Shown here: piece after piece, positions 53,601-62,253 of the stretch
How the letters are laid out: each line of letters begins with the position of its first letter
Position numbering within the stretch: the first letter of the stretch is position 1
Notes under the pieces: model-generated
What the model was told of the DNA's origin: nothing
What the model saw: only the letters and a program-made list of their open reading frames with translations
The model's database searches: none
Program-made: the position numbers and the translations under genes
Assembly (NCBI GenBank): GCA_905221615.1
Contig: CAJNDT010001301.1
Coordinates: 1 to 64,000 of the forward strand
Reading direction: 5' to 3'
Source: Symbiodinium sp. CCMP2592
Lineage: Eukaryota > Sar > Dinophyceae > Suessiales > Symbiodiniaceae
Length of the DNA stretch: 64,000 nucleotides

Positions 53601-53938
53601 TTGCTGAAGTCAGGGCCCCCAGTTTCCCCAGCCTCACCATGTTTGCTTGGCCCCGCTGCAAGAAAAAGGGCAAATCTGAGCGATTGACTGTGGAGCACGG
53701 CTGGTCGTGCAACAGCTGTGGCCGTGCGCTTCGTGGCCGACGTGAGGCCAAGAAGCATGCCCAAGGCCCATGCATTCCGGCATCCGAGGCGCTGTGTGCC
53801 AAATACGAGCGTGAACTGAAGAACCTGAACAAATGGGTCGATGAGCCGGGGCGTGCTGGCCTCCCGCAGCACATCCATGAGCTGATCACGTCGGCCCTAA
53901 AGGCTGTGAGGCGGCAAAAACAGTTGCAGGGTTCGTAA
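47621..53938 (+). CDS. LINE ORF1 (L4), intact, with OTU protease and zinc fingers
   Basis: 2,105 aa from ATG 47621; the frame is open further upstream through the ribozyme, but this is the first AUG after it, as in L1 and L2. Layout as in L2: a variable N-terminus (parts close to L1, for example DPREDKECCRVGKVSV), two full Cys-rich modules ending in GE(V/A)(N/R)HPGP, a terminal GEASHPGP near 50657, a basic linker and the unrecognised central domain. The OTU protease has Cys1577 (DGACIFH) and His1696 (HRHVDLL). C2H2 fingers follow: CDLC, CPLC, CNSC ... H ... C. Its likely role is RNA binding and particle assembly; the role of the protease is unknown. ORF2 follows in the -1 frame. Confidence 0.85.
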   Translation: MAPSSGGAATFSSDMQRRLRAMTAQLHKDDNDGLSLPLRPWARGPLAPWSWSGQQGEASPLEARHKFWKQCCLGSSNWGASGAPGGARDAKVARAMGLLVSFIVEKRQAYLLGARQAWQKMLAIGIGPSMLWSPVGEFGILPLEGELWSTAAFCSTEANRACDSERSDIARGSGAANRAGETLSASAAAVGGGEIISACDFSAAGCGEESGDSDLVAVSNHFDSDAFTCGHGETDCPGICAAVSGDRQATACIAAGPFLDGHICWEEVHDEGSHGIAFSIYDSTIDVPAFRSRGNRTQEPRRTIKDPREDKECCRVGKVSVSRRPDAGDRTLEPRRNNQDPLEDKKGTHASSTGPPMGPPGPSASQCGSHGNSVGFQAPPACAAAAAGGQLSEHFHPKGKSTDTFLEDLEGTITGDGDARGQPSQDDSRGRRLDVGSSGATCMCIPGTPLRFSPVGFPGTATKLHRKRLLPTLRAYTKPRKRFCCGVTGTLQIMAGHPGQGSSDHVRQVPLCTTCVASSEPLLDPTSQCWCCGATGRPYPRCGREPSKESEKSHQGQVRTSAARTDLHDASFLESAEASLKCGQVWSKDPSISHRRIAEADCAILHESQSDNTQSSPALAPSAAAGRTSVQEPVTFSRAPCRSSLRGWLQCCTAFLDRGKAAFGCCNSEFPFVACDPSRGNGPDGNFEARPGEVNHPGPRVDCKRQLPALRAYTKPRKRCCRSAAGVSISARCRDCKRPLPAPCAYVKPRKRFCNRGDGTLQARAGHQQQLHSNHVPPVPLVPFGCNPFWPQPNFERNTCMISSASLLDPTFKCWCCGATGQPCLRCGRDSSKEGEKSCQGRVRTTAARTDPQNDLLLESAEASPRCGQVWLKDPSISHRGSATTTGAALYASHSGNTLLSPALVLDATAGQERSQEPGISSDASCRTSSRGWLLLCPSFLDCGKVFTGWCNIRFPFGTCTPSRDQCHDDKTGERIGEARHPGPRFSPTGDCIQSAPSREWCHDDKVGARIGEASHPGPGFDLGGGFADALKQQIMQLVQEAVQKILADLNLGSLLGGQVSVPLANSPFAPLLPNAAGTGDGVPPRSRRKRKNKGQQPLAEQPEPKGKAKGKGKHKGEGDKPPHPPKPSTEAPANPSRGKGIGITPEDAKAGWITVGPRARPKPNDEFCLRAQDWNQPLLDPTKFAEKLEAIPQGEKLTGVILCNSEQAQLIKAMAAGCTKAYSVTLVCLDPAGTARVPGLVKDQLQFRKATTGFLRSDPTDAVPAPKGAKPTFAVVRKPSVVLHARIPKSFATEKLWAAVAKTPSRVMMQWMADHHVNVLDAWGWKEERLAKDLQLYGLLRVSESDLKPVLALSGMDGIFLECAKNKEAPKLPTKITWVEPTKGEAPGEYLARMRRSAGDLGLAHRGGKLGQIAPLADGEPIAKIWSVPWVPADWTVEQVTDLLKASFTEIAMLRQLRKKASKVFYFRAAAKEPDRDLIPLPAKDGDTELTLWAAVAPPRTPVRQQRPLKASSVLPLAPRASIFDPQPVSVPSAPAENPDGQDEPKEVSAPKRSKTMARQVPQGTKLHPQPRDGACIFHTVSAGLTWLHREGKKRIPIARELRATTIEHLKKNQDRYEPYWDQMGPDGNKLKTWSDYLEKLASESAYGSDIEIRALAKIWDIRIIVVPEAPELYPEAYNPQAAMGTIAVWLSHRHVDLLLPENGTYPKEVLNVKSGPAVAFRAGGDSNSDAASTLKRPPTVWTQSSRRGRAALSQASQPATLRPPTTVWTDMPKSRASRVSKVRQSSKVQGFARALEVQGHPHAAGSAEAVAPGQVQDAVSETESQDLQGCEAQTDKAVVCTAKWRACPYRPLPKAPSDLTFKCDLCPFRRICKSATQYYNIRHKHNRKAHDGANLPGLILQPRMQRMPKRLSSGDWRCPLCKEGLRKEVMAQVSSSVLCEIRFRHWTTKHKDEVTRQQWTTLLKQQNPQTGPKDSAGHIQAMRLRTLNKRVIAEVRAPSFPSLTMFAWPRCKKKGKSERLTVEHGWSCNSCGRALRGRREAKKHAQGPCIPASEALCAKYERELKNLNKWVDEPGRAGLPQHIHELITSALKAVRRQKQLQGS

Positions 53939-53943
53939 AGGTC

Positions 53944-56900
53944 TTGACTGCCAACACCAATCGTACCGGCACTGCAAAGACGCCTTTGCTCGTGAGCCTC
54001 ATGAGACAGGAATCCGTGCAATTAGCATCTTTGCAAGAAGTGGATGTCAACGTTGAGTCTGCAGTGGGCTTTTGCAAACACTGGAAGACTCAGGGATTCA
54101 CTGCAGTACTGGCGCCTTTGGACGCCGAAAGACGCCAACACCGAGTTGCTCTGATCTCTTCGCTGCCTATCAAGCCTATTGCATTAGGGGGGGTTTTTGA
54201 CAGCTCCAGGGTTGCTGCAGGTTTGATTGAGCTACAACGTCAAGGGAACAAAATGTCAATTTTAGTCCTTGCCGTTTATGGTTACCCTGGGAACCTCCCG
54301 AAAACTTCCCTACTTGTTGAAAGTCTTTTTGAAAAAGCGGCTACCTTCGGAGGCCCTGTGCTGGCCGTAGGAGACTGGAATGCAGTAGAGGAGGAGGGTG
54401 ATCTCGCTCGCCTCGTGACCTCAGGACACCTGATCCCGCTTGATGATGGTGATCGCAGCGACCTTAGGAACACCAATCCCGCCCGCACCAGAAGAATCGA
54501 TTATGGAGTGAGCACCGCGCACATCCGTGCCGACGCCGTGCTACACTACGATCGAGATGACATCTCGGACCATCTGTGCGTCGCTTACAGCTTGGACCTG
54601 GAGACCTGGCAACAGTGTGCCGGTATCCCTAGATTTCAGCCTGTGGAACAAACGGACCCCCAGATCATCATGAACCGGTTTCGCGAGGCCTGGGAACCAA
54701 GAGTTTTTGAGTCCTGTTTGGAAGCTGCTGATGTTGACCAGGCCCTTGTGCACCTTTATAGAGTGGCCGAAACTTGCTTGCATTCCGGAGATTCGAGCTG
54801 TGCCGAGGCCGTCGGCCGTGCGATGCTCTGGGACCCTGTGCGCAACGTATGCCGCCCTCACCACACCACAACAGAAGGTCATGCCTCCTTGACGTTGCAC
54901 ACCCTGCGTAAATTGGACAGTCAACTGCGACAGCTGCGTTGCCAGCCTTTTGACCAAAACCTAAGGACTGCGATACGGAAAAAATGCGGGGACCTGCGTC
55001 GCAGACTCCCTGACTGCCCTTTCTTTGACCTTAATGATCTTGACGCCACTCTCGCTAGTGTTGAAGCTTTGCGGTCGGACTTGACTGCCCAGGAAAAGCA
55101 GATCCGCATCGCCAGGTGGAGGACTGAAACCAACAATGTCACTGCTGCCACTGCCTGGGTCAAGCGGTGGGCCGCGCGCCGTGTCGAGCTCGACACCCCG
55201 CCCTGCGAGTTGGCCAAAGCTCCCACTGACATCCACCCCACTTCTGTCGTCAATACTCAAAGCAGGGTGTGGATGAATAAGTGGTCTTGCGATTCCGAGC
55301 CCATAAACCAGGCCGACCTGGCCGCAATCTTGAGTGCCCTCCCCAGGCCGACTCAGGCTTCAGTGGACTTATCAGACTTATCAATCAAAGGGCAGGAACT
55401 TTTTGATGCGGTCAAAAGAATGTCCCACAAGGCCGTCGGCCCCGACCAATGGGGTGCCGAGACCCTGCACCTGCCATCTGAGTGGTGGGACTCCTTGGGA
55501 CGACTCTGGACACTTGTGCTCTCCAGTGGGCACGTCCCACTGCTGTGGAGACGTGCGTTGGTAATACTTGTCCCTAAAGCACATACTGAGTACCGCCCCA
55601 TAGCGCTGACATCCTTCTTTTGGCGCGCGGGTGCCCGCATCCTGTGCAGGCGTATGCAAGCGTGGATTGCATCGTGGTGCTCGCCCCAGGCCGCTGGAGG
55701 AGCCCCAGGCAAAGGCACCACTGACGCTCATGGCGTCATCTTGCAGAGCCGGCACCAGGGTGCCAAAGCCTACATACAGCAGGATTTATCCGCGTATTTT
55801 GACAGCATCAGGCTCCCACAGCTGCTCACCATCCTTGACCACATGCGGGCCCCGCCATGCCTGGGCAGGCTGCTGGCCTCTTTTTACAGCGACTCTCAGA
55901 GATTGTTTAAAGTCTCTAAGGTCACCAATGAAAGGTGGAGGACGTCAACCAAAGGTCTCCTGCAGGGGTGCCCTCTTTCTCCCCTGTGCGCCCTTCTGAT
56001 CGGCAACGTTTGGCATGCATACGTCACCCGTGGCGGTCTTACTAAGGCGCTTATCTTTGTAGATGATAGGCTTCTATGGGCGCCGCCAGGCGCCAGAGAC
56101 GTGGAGGCGGCCCTCGCGGATGGGGTGACGAAAAGTAATTTCTTTGATAAGGTCATGAATTTTACCTGTCGTCCCTCAAAGTGCGCGATTGTCGAGCCTA
56201 AGGCCCGCCCCAAGCTAAGTACACTAGCGGCACAGTTGGGATATCCGACCCGTCACCGTTTGGAAATCTTGGGCCTCACTGTTGAGCTTGACAGTGGAAA
56301 AACCGGCTTACTTAAGCTGAGTGTTGACACCCTCCAGGCTCGCCTTCGCGCCCTAAACATCCTGAACCCCTCTTTCGGTGTGGCAAGGGTCGTGTGTTCC
56401 AGTTTGGTTTTCGCTGCTCTGGCTTGGGCTGCAGGCATTGCAGCCCCGGAAACGAAGGATCTCACCGCCATCCGGAAGTCGGTCCACCGAGCCCTCAAAC
56501 CTCAGATCACAGGCGAAACTCCGTGGGTCCTTCTAGCCGAAGTCCACGGATGGCAGTGGGACCCCAAATGGCTTTTGCAATGGAGGGCCTTATGTGCAGT
56601 CGGGAGACATGTGACAAGGGGTGCAGCTCAAAGTGACAACCCGGTGCAGGCTGTCCTCCCCCATGCCGTCAGCACCGCCGCCGACTTGGGCTGGACACTT
56701 GAACTCAATGGCGCCGCCATCTCTCGAGTCGACGATGCCGGGCAGACACGACGTTTTTGGTTCGGGTGGCAGAACAGCCAAGTTTTGCGCGACTGGCTCA
56801 CCGAAGAGCACCGCAAGCGAGGCATCGCAAGCTGTGGACGTGTCAAGACCTCTTACCACCGTGCAGAGGCAGGCCTTGCTATGGGCCTAAATCTTGATGC

Positions 56901-57864
56901 ACCGTGCCCGAGCATCCGCTTCGCCCTGGCGGGCCACAGACTTCTCGGACAGAGTCAGACACTTGATGTTCGCCGAGCCTCTCTGGCCACAGGCGGTTCG
57001 GCCTGGTACCACCGTCAGCGCCTCCCTGCTGGGCGTGATTCTGAGGTCAAATGCCTGTGCAATCTCTCCTGGCCCTCGCGAGCCCACGTTACGTGGGTAT
57101 GCCCAAAGACAGTTGTGCACAGGCAGGGTCTCCGGGCCCCCACGAACAGAGTAGAAGAAAGGCTGTTTGGAGCCCCCCTGCCGGAATACCCAGCTGCCCC
57201 TGATGGCAACCAGGTCCCAGCCATGATTCAGGCCTTACGTGACCACTTCTGCCAGGTCCTGACACATGGTGCCGGCAACATTCTTGTTGCCAGTGATGGG
57301 AGCCATCATCTTGGGGTAGGTGCTTGTGCAGTGGTGACGGAGAGTTCCGAAGACACCTTCTCCGCAGGAGATGATGCCGAAGACCAATCTCCCTTTCGAT
57401 ACGAGATGGTCGGTTTGAATGCCCTCCTACAAGCTCTCCCGAGGGGGCAGCGGTACAACAACTCCACCGTGACCATCTTGGTCGATTGCCAAAGTGCTTT
57501 GGATTCTGTTCAGAGTCCCGGCACTAGCAAGCTCAGGTGCCTGGCGGAGGAGTCGGCTTCTTTGCTACAGGCACTCCGCCAGGACTACAAGGCTGTCCAC
57601 CTGGTGTGGGTCCCCTCGCACAACAAACGACTTGATTGGCAACCGCCTCTCAGCTTGGATGATCGCCGGTGCCGTGACCTGAACGATAAGGCCGACCGGG
57701 CAGCCAACCAACGACGTGACTCGCGGGCCCAAGGCTCCTCTCGTGTGGAGTGGCATCGCCGCTTTGAGGAAGCTGAGCGATGGGAAGTTGCTGCCATCTC
57801 GGCGGCCGCTGCGTCATCTGCCCTTCTTTACGATCACCTCAAACCTTCAGATTCCCCTCCCTAG
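53944..57864 (+). CDS. LINE ORF2 (L4): APE endonuclease, RT, RNase H
   Basis: 1,306 codons counted from the TTG at 53944; the first ATG (54001) would lose the conserved Asn motif TANTN. Endonuclease about 1-215: Asn motif, LQEVD, GDWN, RIDYG, SDH at 208-210. RT: Asp620 in YFDSIR, GCPLSP, FVDD with D707/D708. RNase H: D1118, E1154, D1181, D1251. The enzyme nicks the target and copies element RNA at the break; RNase H would remove the RNA strand. A 9-bp duplication near 55367 adds DLS to a linker. Because no AUG precedes the endonuclease, expression needs reinitiation, frameshifting or a non-AUG start. Confidence 0.9.
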   Translation: MTANTNRTGTAKTPLLVSLMRQESVQLASLQEVDVNVESAVGFCKHWKTQGFTAVLAPLDAERRQHRVALISSLPIKPIALGGVFDSSRVAAGLIELQRQGNKMSILVLAVYGYPGNLPKTSLLVESLFEKAATFGGPVLAVGDWNAVEEEGDLARLVTSGHLIPLDDGDRSDLRNTNPARTRRIDYGVSTAHIRADAVLHYDRDDISDHLCVAYSLDLETWQQCAGIPRFQPVEQTDPQIIMNRFREAWEPRVFESCLEAADVDQALVHLYRVAETCLHSGDSSCAEAVGRAMLWDPVRNVCRPHHTTTEGHASLTLHTLRKLDSQLRQLRCQPFDQNLRTAIRKKCGDLRRRLPDCPFFDLNDLDATLASVEALRSDLTAQEKQIRIARWRTETNNVTAATAWVKRWAARRVELDTPPCELAKAPTDIHPTSVVNTQSRVWMNKWSCDSEPINQADLAAILSALPRPTQASVDLSDLSIKGQELFDAVKRMSHKAVGPDQWGAETLHLPSEWWDSLGRLWTLVLSSGHVPLLWRRALVILVPKAHTEYRPIALTSFFWRAGARILCRRMQAWIASWCSPQAAGGAPGKGTTDAHGVILQSRHQGAKAYIQQDLSAYFDSIRLPQLLTILDHMRAPPCLGRLLASFYSDSQRLFKVSKVTNERWRTSTKGLLQGCPLSPLCALLIGNVWHAYVTRGGLTKALIFVDDRLLWAPPGARDVEAALADGVTKSNFFDKVMNFTCRPSKCAIVEPKARPKLSTLAAQLGYPTRHRLEILGLTVELDSGKTGLLKLSVDTLQARLRALNILNPSFGVARVVCSSLVFAALAWAAGIAAPETKDLTAIRKSVHRALKPQITGETPWVLLAEVHGWQWDPKWLLQWRALCAVGRHVTRGAAQSDNPVQAVLPHAVSTAADLGWTLELNGAAISRVDDAGQTRRFWFGWQNSQVLRDWLTEEHRKRGIASCGRVKTSYHRAEAGLAMGLNLDAPCPSIRFALAGHRLLGQSQTLDVRRASLATGGSAWYHRQRLPAGRDSEVKCLCNLSWPSRAHVTWVCPKTVVHRQGLRAPTNRVEERLFGAPLPEYPAAPDGNQVPAMIQALRDHFCQVLTHGAGNILVASDGSHHLGVGACAVVTESSEDTFSAGDDAEDQSPFRYEMVGLNALLQALPRGQRYNNSTVTILVDCQSALDSVQSPGTSKLRCLAEESASLLQALRQDYKAVHLVWVPSHNKRLDWQPPLSLDDRRCRDLNDKADRAANQRRDSRAQGSSRVEWHRRFEEAERWEVAAISAAAASSALLYDHLKPSDSPP

Positions 57865-59028
57865 GATGGGTTTTGTAGGGCTGCAACCAACCTGGTTGTC
57901 GCAGTGTGCCTTGCCTGCTTGACCATCCCCCTCGTGTGGTTCCCTAGTGTTGGTTTAGGCCCACCCCTTTAATGCCCGTGTGAGCTCCCGCGAGCTCCTC
58001 CTCTTCAGGTTACTCGGGTTTAGGCCCCATCTTTCCCTTGTGTCAATGGAGTGAACTCCGATCTGCCAAGCGCGGCCTCGCCCTGCTGCGTGAAGCTGCT
58101 GCTGCGGCTGGAGATCCCGCTCCTAGGCCCTATGCGGCTGCAATGTCCTCCCTTTCCCCTTTGGGTTCCGTTGGGTTTAGGCCCCTCCGTTCCCCCTTAG
58201 GGGTCCCAGGCGCACCTGGTGAGAGCTCGGAACCTTGGCTGAGCGCGGCTAGGTTCACGTCGTGAGCGAAGCTGCTGCTGGCGAGAGTTCTGGCCCCAGG
58301 ACTCTTCTTACAACTAACACCACTCGATATGTGGGGCCGTGGCCCCTGGGCAGTGACTGCCCTCGCAGTGCAGGACCCCCGACAGAGGCGGTCTCTCCTT
58401 TCTTGTGCTTGAGCACCATCCGGTGCACCTCGCGACAGTGGTGATGCTCTCTACAGCCTGCTGTGAAGAAGCCTTGCCTAAACGTTTCTACGCTGGGCTT
58501 GCTTGACAGCGTTTGGAAGCTTGAAACACCCTCTTGTGCTACCTCGTCGAGGCTCCCCTGTGGCCTCTGCGGCTGCTGCGCTGGGGCTGCTGGCGGCTGC
58601 TGCGCTGTGGCTGCTGTGGCTGCTGCGGTCTTCTGGAGACCAAGTCCTGAGTTCCTGCGGCAAGCCCCACTGAGTACGAGCGTAGCCTGGACGTGTACGT
58701 AGTCTTGTAGTTTTCGCCTGGAGTCAACTTGGTCACTCATGCTAAAGTATGGTACCGAGGACTCTTCGTAGCAGCCTCTGTCATCTCACGACACCTGGCT
58801 TTGTTGTATATACTCTCTTTTGACCATCATGCTTCGCTTTGCACTTTTGCAGGGGGAATGTGGAAGTTGCAAGGCTAGTCGCAGTTACAGTCTCTTTTGC
58901 TGTACAGCCGAGCCTTTCGTTGCACAGTGACGAATGGACAACGAGACGACACGAACCAGCAGCGGCGAGGGACCTGCGCGCCTGCTCTCCATGGTAGGTG
59001 CAAGGGCTCTTGTCGTGACACCACTCTT
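57865..59028 (+). other. 3' UTR of LINE L4
   Basis: Same subtype as L2, slightly shorter. The GCTGCTGCG tract is near 58570, the conserved terminal block runs from about 58720, and it ends at the target motif without poly(A). Confidence 0.8.
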
Positions 59029-59042
59029 TACGGAGAACAGGC
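59029..59042 (+). other. LINE target motif, junction 5 (L4/right flank)
   Basis: TACGGAGAACAGGC, the right-hand partner of junction 4 for L4 and of junction 1 for the whole array. Confidence 0.7.
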
Positions 59043-59355
59043 CCAGCCGGGCTTGCCCAGCGGCACTGTTCGGAGTAATCGTTTGGGTGGGCGGGGCGGG
59101 GCGTCATACTGTTGCTTGGTCCTTCCAGTATGAAGACTTATGAAAAGATTGAAAAGAGAAGTTCAAAAGATGTTTGATTCTGCATTCTGCTATAGTTGTG
59201 CATGCTTTCATTGAACAAAGATTTATCCAACATGTGTTGAGCGCACTGCATCTCATCAGTCTCTATGACAGCAGAGCTCAGGCTCAGGAGAGGAAAACTT
59301 TGTTACCCACCCATCCCTCCCTGTAGATATTGCGATTTCAAACCACGTGGGCTTT
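59043..59355. other. Non-coding flank, nothing recognised
   Basis: 313 bp between the LINE array and the right 391-bp repeat. No ORF or RNA gene. A pyrimidine-rich tract ending in TGTAG (about 59302-59326) looks like a splice acceptor, but no exon can be supported. Confidence 0.4.
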
Positions 59356-59746
59356 GAAGGGGGGCAAAGGCACACAGGTGCGCCTACCGTCACGTCAAAG
59401 ACCATTCGACAATTCGAGAGTATGCCTGCGTGAGCCTGCCGCCACTTGCTTCGAAAACATCCGGTGCGCCTTTCACTGCTTGTCCATATTCTTATTCAAT
59501 GAAAGATATGCTTCAACTAGGTATTGAAGACAGGGGGGTGAGTCCCCAGGTGCGAGTGAAAGATAGGATCATTTATATCCCACATAGATTTGGGGATACT
59601 GCGTGAGCATTTATATTTCCTTTGATTTTACATATTCGCTTTGCCCAGTTTATCATTTGGGCAATAAAATTTCTGAAGAGAGAATTGACTTTTGCAAACT
59701 TCGCTCGTAGCGCTCTCCCTACCCCTAAGACGTATACGGAGAACAG
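59356..59746. repeat. 391-bp direct repeat, right copy, with LINE-free target motif
   Basis: Appears identical to 3206-3596. It ends at TACGGAGAACAG (59735-59746) and continues into TACAGTTAACAC of the palindrome instead of into a LINE, so it shows the target motif not occupied by this LINE family. Confidence 0.85.
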
Positions 59747-59950
59747 TACAGTTAACACTGCCGAAATGCCGCAAAAACCAGCATTTTGCAGAATACATGC
59801 GTTTTGAAAAGAAAAACTTGCTAGTTCTAGTGTCTTTTATACACATTTGACGAAAATGCTGGTTTTCCCAGCATTTCGGCAGTGTTAACTGTAGTGTTAA
59901 CTGTAGTGTTAACTGAGTGTTAACTGAGTGTTAACTGAGCGTTAACTGTG
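59747..59950. repeat. GTTAAC palindrome, unit 1 (short left arm)
   Basis: The left arm has only one TACAGTTAACACTGCC, directly after the 391-bp repeat. The right arm has six GTTAAC copies. Inner arms GCCGAAATGC / GCATTTCGGC and AACCAGCATTTT / AAAATGCTGGTT pair. Confidence 0.8.
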
Positions 59951-60492
59951 GGAAATGTAAGGAATTTACACTAAGCCAGAATACACGAGGAGCTCGCCAG
60001 TGGGAGTCCCACCGGAGTGCCGCGGAGCTGCATGGAGCAGACTTGGATCGAGGTGGAGCACCCGGGTCAGGGTGCAAAAAAAGTCGCATCCTGGAAGCCT
60101 GCTACCACAGTCGGCTTGCGTGGTCTTGGGTCGTACCTATAGCAACCAGCCGTGCCAACAAGCTTGCCGTATCGCATTCTTGGACATGTATAGGGCTTGG
60201 TCTGCATGTGGATGGTACCCGTCACAGGAAGCGTGGTACAGTCGAGTGACGACACAGGCTACTTGGGTGATCTCAGCAAGAAGGATCCTGTCGGTACCTT
60301 AAACTGTTGTCACAGTAAGCAATATGCAAGTGATGACAAGCCACAATATCGATCCCTCACCATCTCACCATGTGTGTCGGTGTGTCACTGTGTGTCAAGG
60401 ACCGAGGTACTTGTAAGACAGATTTTAGGAAACGCAGGTTTTCCTTGCATTTCGGCAGAGTAATAAGTGTTAACTGCATAGTGTGCCTTTTC

Positions 60493-60740
60493 TACAGTTA
60501 ACACTCAGTTAACACTCAGTTAACACTACAGTTAACACTACAGTTAACACTGCCGAAATGCCGCAAAAACCAGCATTTTGCAGAATACACGCGTTTTGAA
60601 AAGAAAAACTGCTAGTTCTAGTGTCTTTTATACACATTTGACGAAAATGCTGGTTTTCCCAGCATTTCGGCAGTGTTAACTGTAGTGTTAACTGTAGTGT
60701 TAACTGAGTGTTAACTGAGTGTTAACTGAGCGTTAACTGT
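60493..60740. repeat. GTTAAC palindrome, unit 2
   Basis: About 250 bp. The left arm has five CAGTTAACACT copies and the right arm has six AGTGTTAACTG-type copies, with matching inner arms. In single strand this could form a very long hairpin. Confidence 0.85.
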
Positions 60741-61085
60741 GGGAAATGTAAGGAATTTACACTAAGCCAGAATACACGAGGAGCTCGCCAGTGGGAGTCC
60801 CACCGGAGTGCCGCGGAGCTGCATGGAGCAGACTTGGATCGAGGTGGAGCACCCGGGTCAGGGTGCAAAAAAAGTCGCATCCTGGAAGCCTGCTACCACA
60901 GTCGGCTTGCGTGGTCTTGGGTCGTACCTATAGCAACCAGCCGTGCCAACAAGCTTGCCGTATCGCATTCTTGGACATGTATAGGGCTTGGTCTGCATGT
61001 GGATGGTACCCGTCACAGGAAGCGTGGTACAGTCGAGTGACGACACAGGCTACTTGGGTGATCTCAGCAAGAAGGATCCTGTCGG

Positions 61086-61460
61086 TTGACGGAGGAAATC
61101 TTGCACCATCTGCCTAGTAACAAGTGACACGACGCTTGAGCATATCCCCACACCCCCTTTTTAACATTGAAGATGATGGATACGGAGGTGGTGCAAGATT
61201 TTTGTTACTGGAACCCACGGCACTTCCGACGATCACCGGTCAATGTTTTGCACCATCTGCCTAGTAACAAGTGACACGACGCTTGAGCATATCCCCACAC
61301 CCCCTTTTTAACATTGAAGATGATGGATACGGAGGTGGTGCAAGATTTTTGTTACTGGAACCCACGGCACTTCCGACGATCACCGGTCAATGTTAAAAAG
61401 GGGGCGTGGGGTGTCTGCTTGGCTTGGCCACTTAAACTGGTGCAAGATTTCCTCCATCAA
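61086..61460. mobile_element. Foldback/MITE-like insertion, unit 2 (with internal duplication)
   Basis: Terminal inverted repeats TTGACGGAGGAAATCTTGCA and its complement (one mismatch) bound a non-coding insert. An inner inverted pair (CCCCCTTTTTAACATTG / CAATGTTAAAAAGGGGG) makes it foldback-like. A 147-bp segment is duplicated in tandem (61103-61249 and 61250-61396). Unit 1 has the empty site at about 60293 (CTGTCGGTACC). Confidence 0.8.
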
Positions 61461-61660
61461 CAGTACCTTAAACTGTTGTCACAGTAAGCAATATGCAAGT
61501 GATGACAAGCCACAATATCGATCCCTCACCATCTCACCATGTGTGTCGGTGTGTCACTGTGTGTCAAGGACCGAGGTACTTGTAAGACAGATTTTAGGAA
61601 ACGCAGGTTTTCCTTGCATTTCGGCAGAGTAATAAGTGTTAACTGCATAGTGTGCCTTTT

Positions 61661-61909
61661 CTACAGTTAACACTCAGTTAACACTCAGTTAACACTCAGT
61701 TAACACTACAGTTAACACTGCCGAAATGCCGCAAAAACCAGCATTTTGCAGAATACACGCGTTTTGAAAAGAAAAACTGCTAGTTCTAGTGTCTTTTATA
61801 CACATTTGACGAAAATGCTGGTTTTCCCAGCATTTCGGCAGTGTTAACTGTAGTGTTAACTGTAGTGTTAACTGAGTGTTAACTGAGTGTTAACTGAGCG
61901 TTAACTGTG
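61661..61909. repeat. GTTAAC palindrome, unit 3
   Basis: Same structure as in unit 2. The right arm is followed by GGGAAATGTTATTAATTT, where the other units have GGGAAATGTAAGGAATTT. Confidence 0.85.
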
Positions 61910-62253
61910 GGAAATGTTATTAATTTACACTAAGCCAGAATACACGAGGAGCTCGCCAGTGGGAGTCCCACCGGAGTGCCGCGGAGCTGCATGGAGCAGA
62001 CTTGGATCGAGGTGGAGCACCCGGGTCAGGGTGCAAAAAAAGTCGCATCCTGGAAGCCTGCTACCACAGTCGGCTTGCGTGGTCTTGGGTCGTACCTATA
62101 GCAACCAGCCGTGCCAACAAGCTTGCCGTATCGCATTCTTGGACATGTGTAGGGCTTGGTCTGCATGTGGATGGTACCCGTCACAGGAAGCGTGGTACAG
62201 TCGAGTGACGACACAGGCTACTTGGGTGATCTCAGCAAGAAGGATCCTGTCGG

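Larger units (their letters stand above)
47530..59028 (+). mobile_element. LINE copy L4, full length, apparently intact
   Basis: About 11.5 kb with ribozyme, open ORF1 (2,105 aa), open ORF2 (1,306 codons) and complete 3' UTR, flanked on both sides by TACGGAGAACAGGC. It is the only copy in the window with every catalytic residue checked in place and no interruption, so it is the best candidate for a recently active element. Its sequence is a mosaic of L1-like and L2-like segments. Confidence 0.9.

Noticed and set aside
53900..53945. CAAAAAC as a -1 frameshift slippery site between ORF1 and ORF2 of L4
   Set aside because: It is not in the X XXY YYZ register for the ORF1 frame, and the stretch is not conserved in L1.
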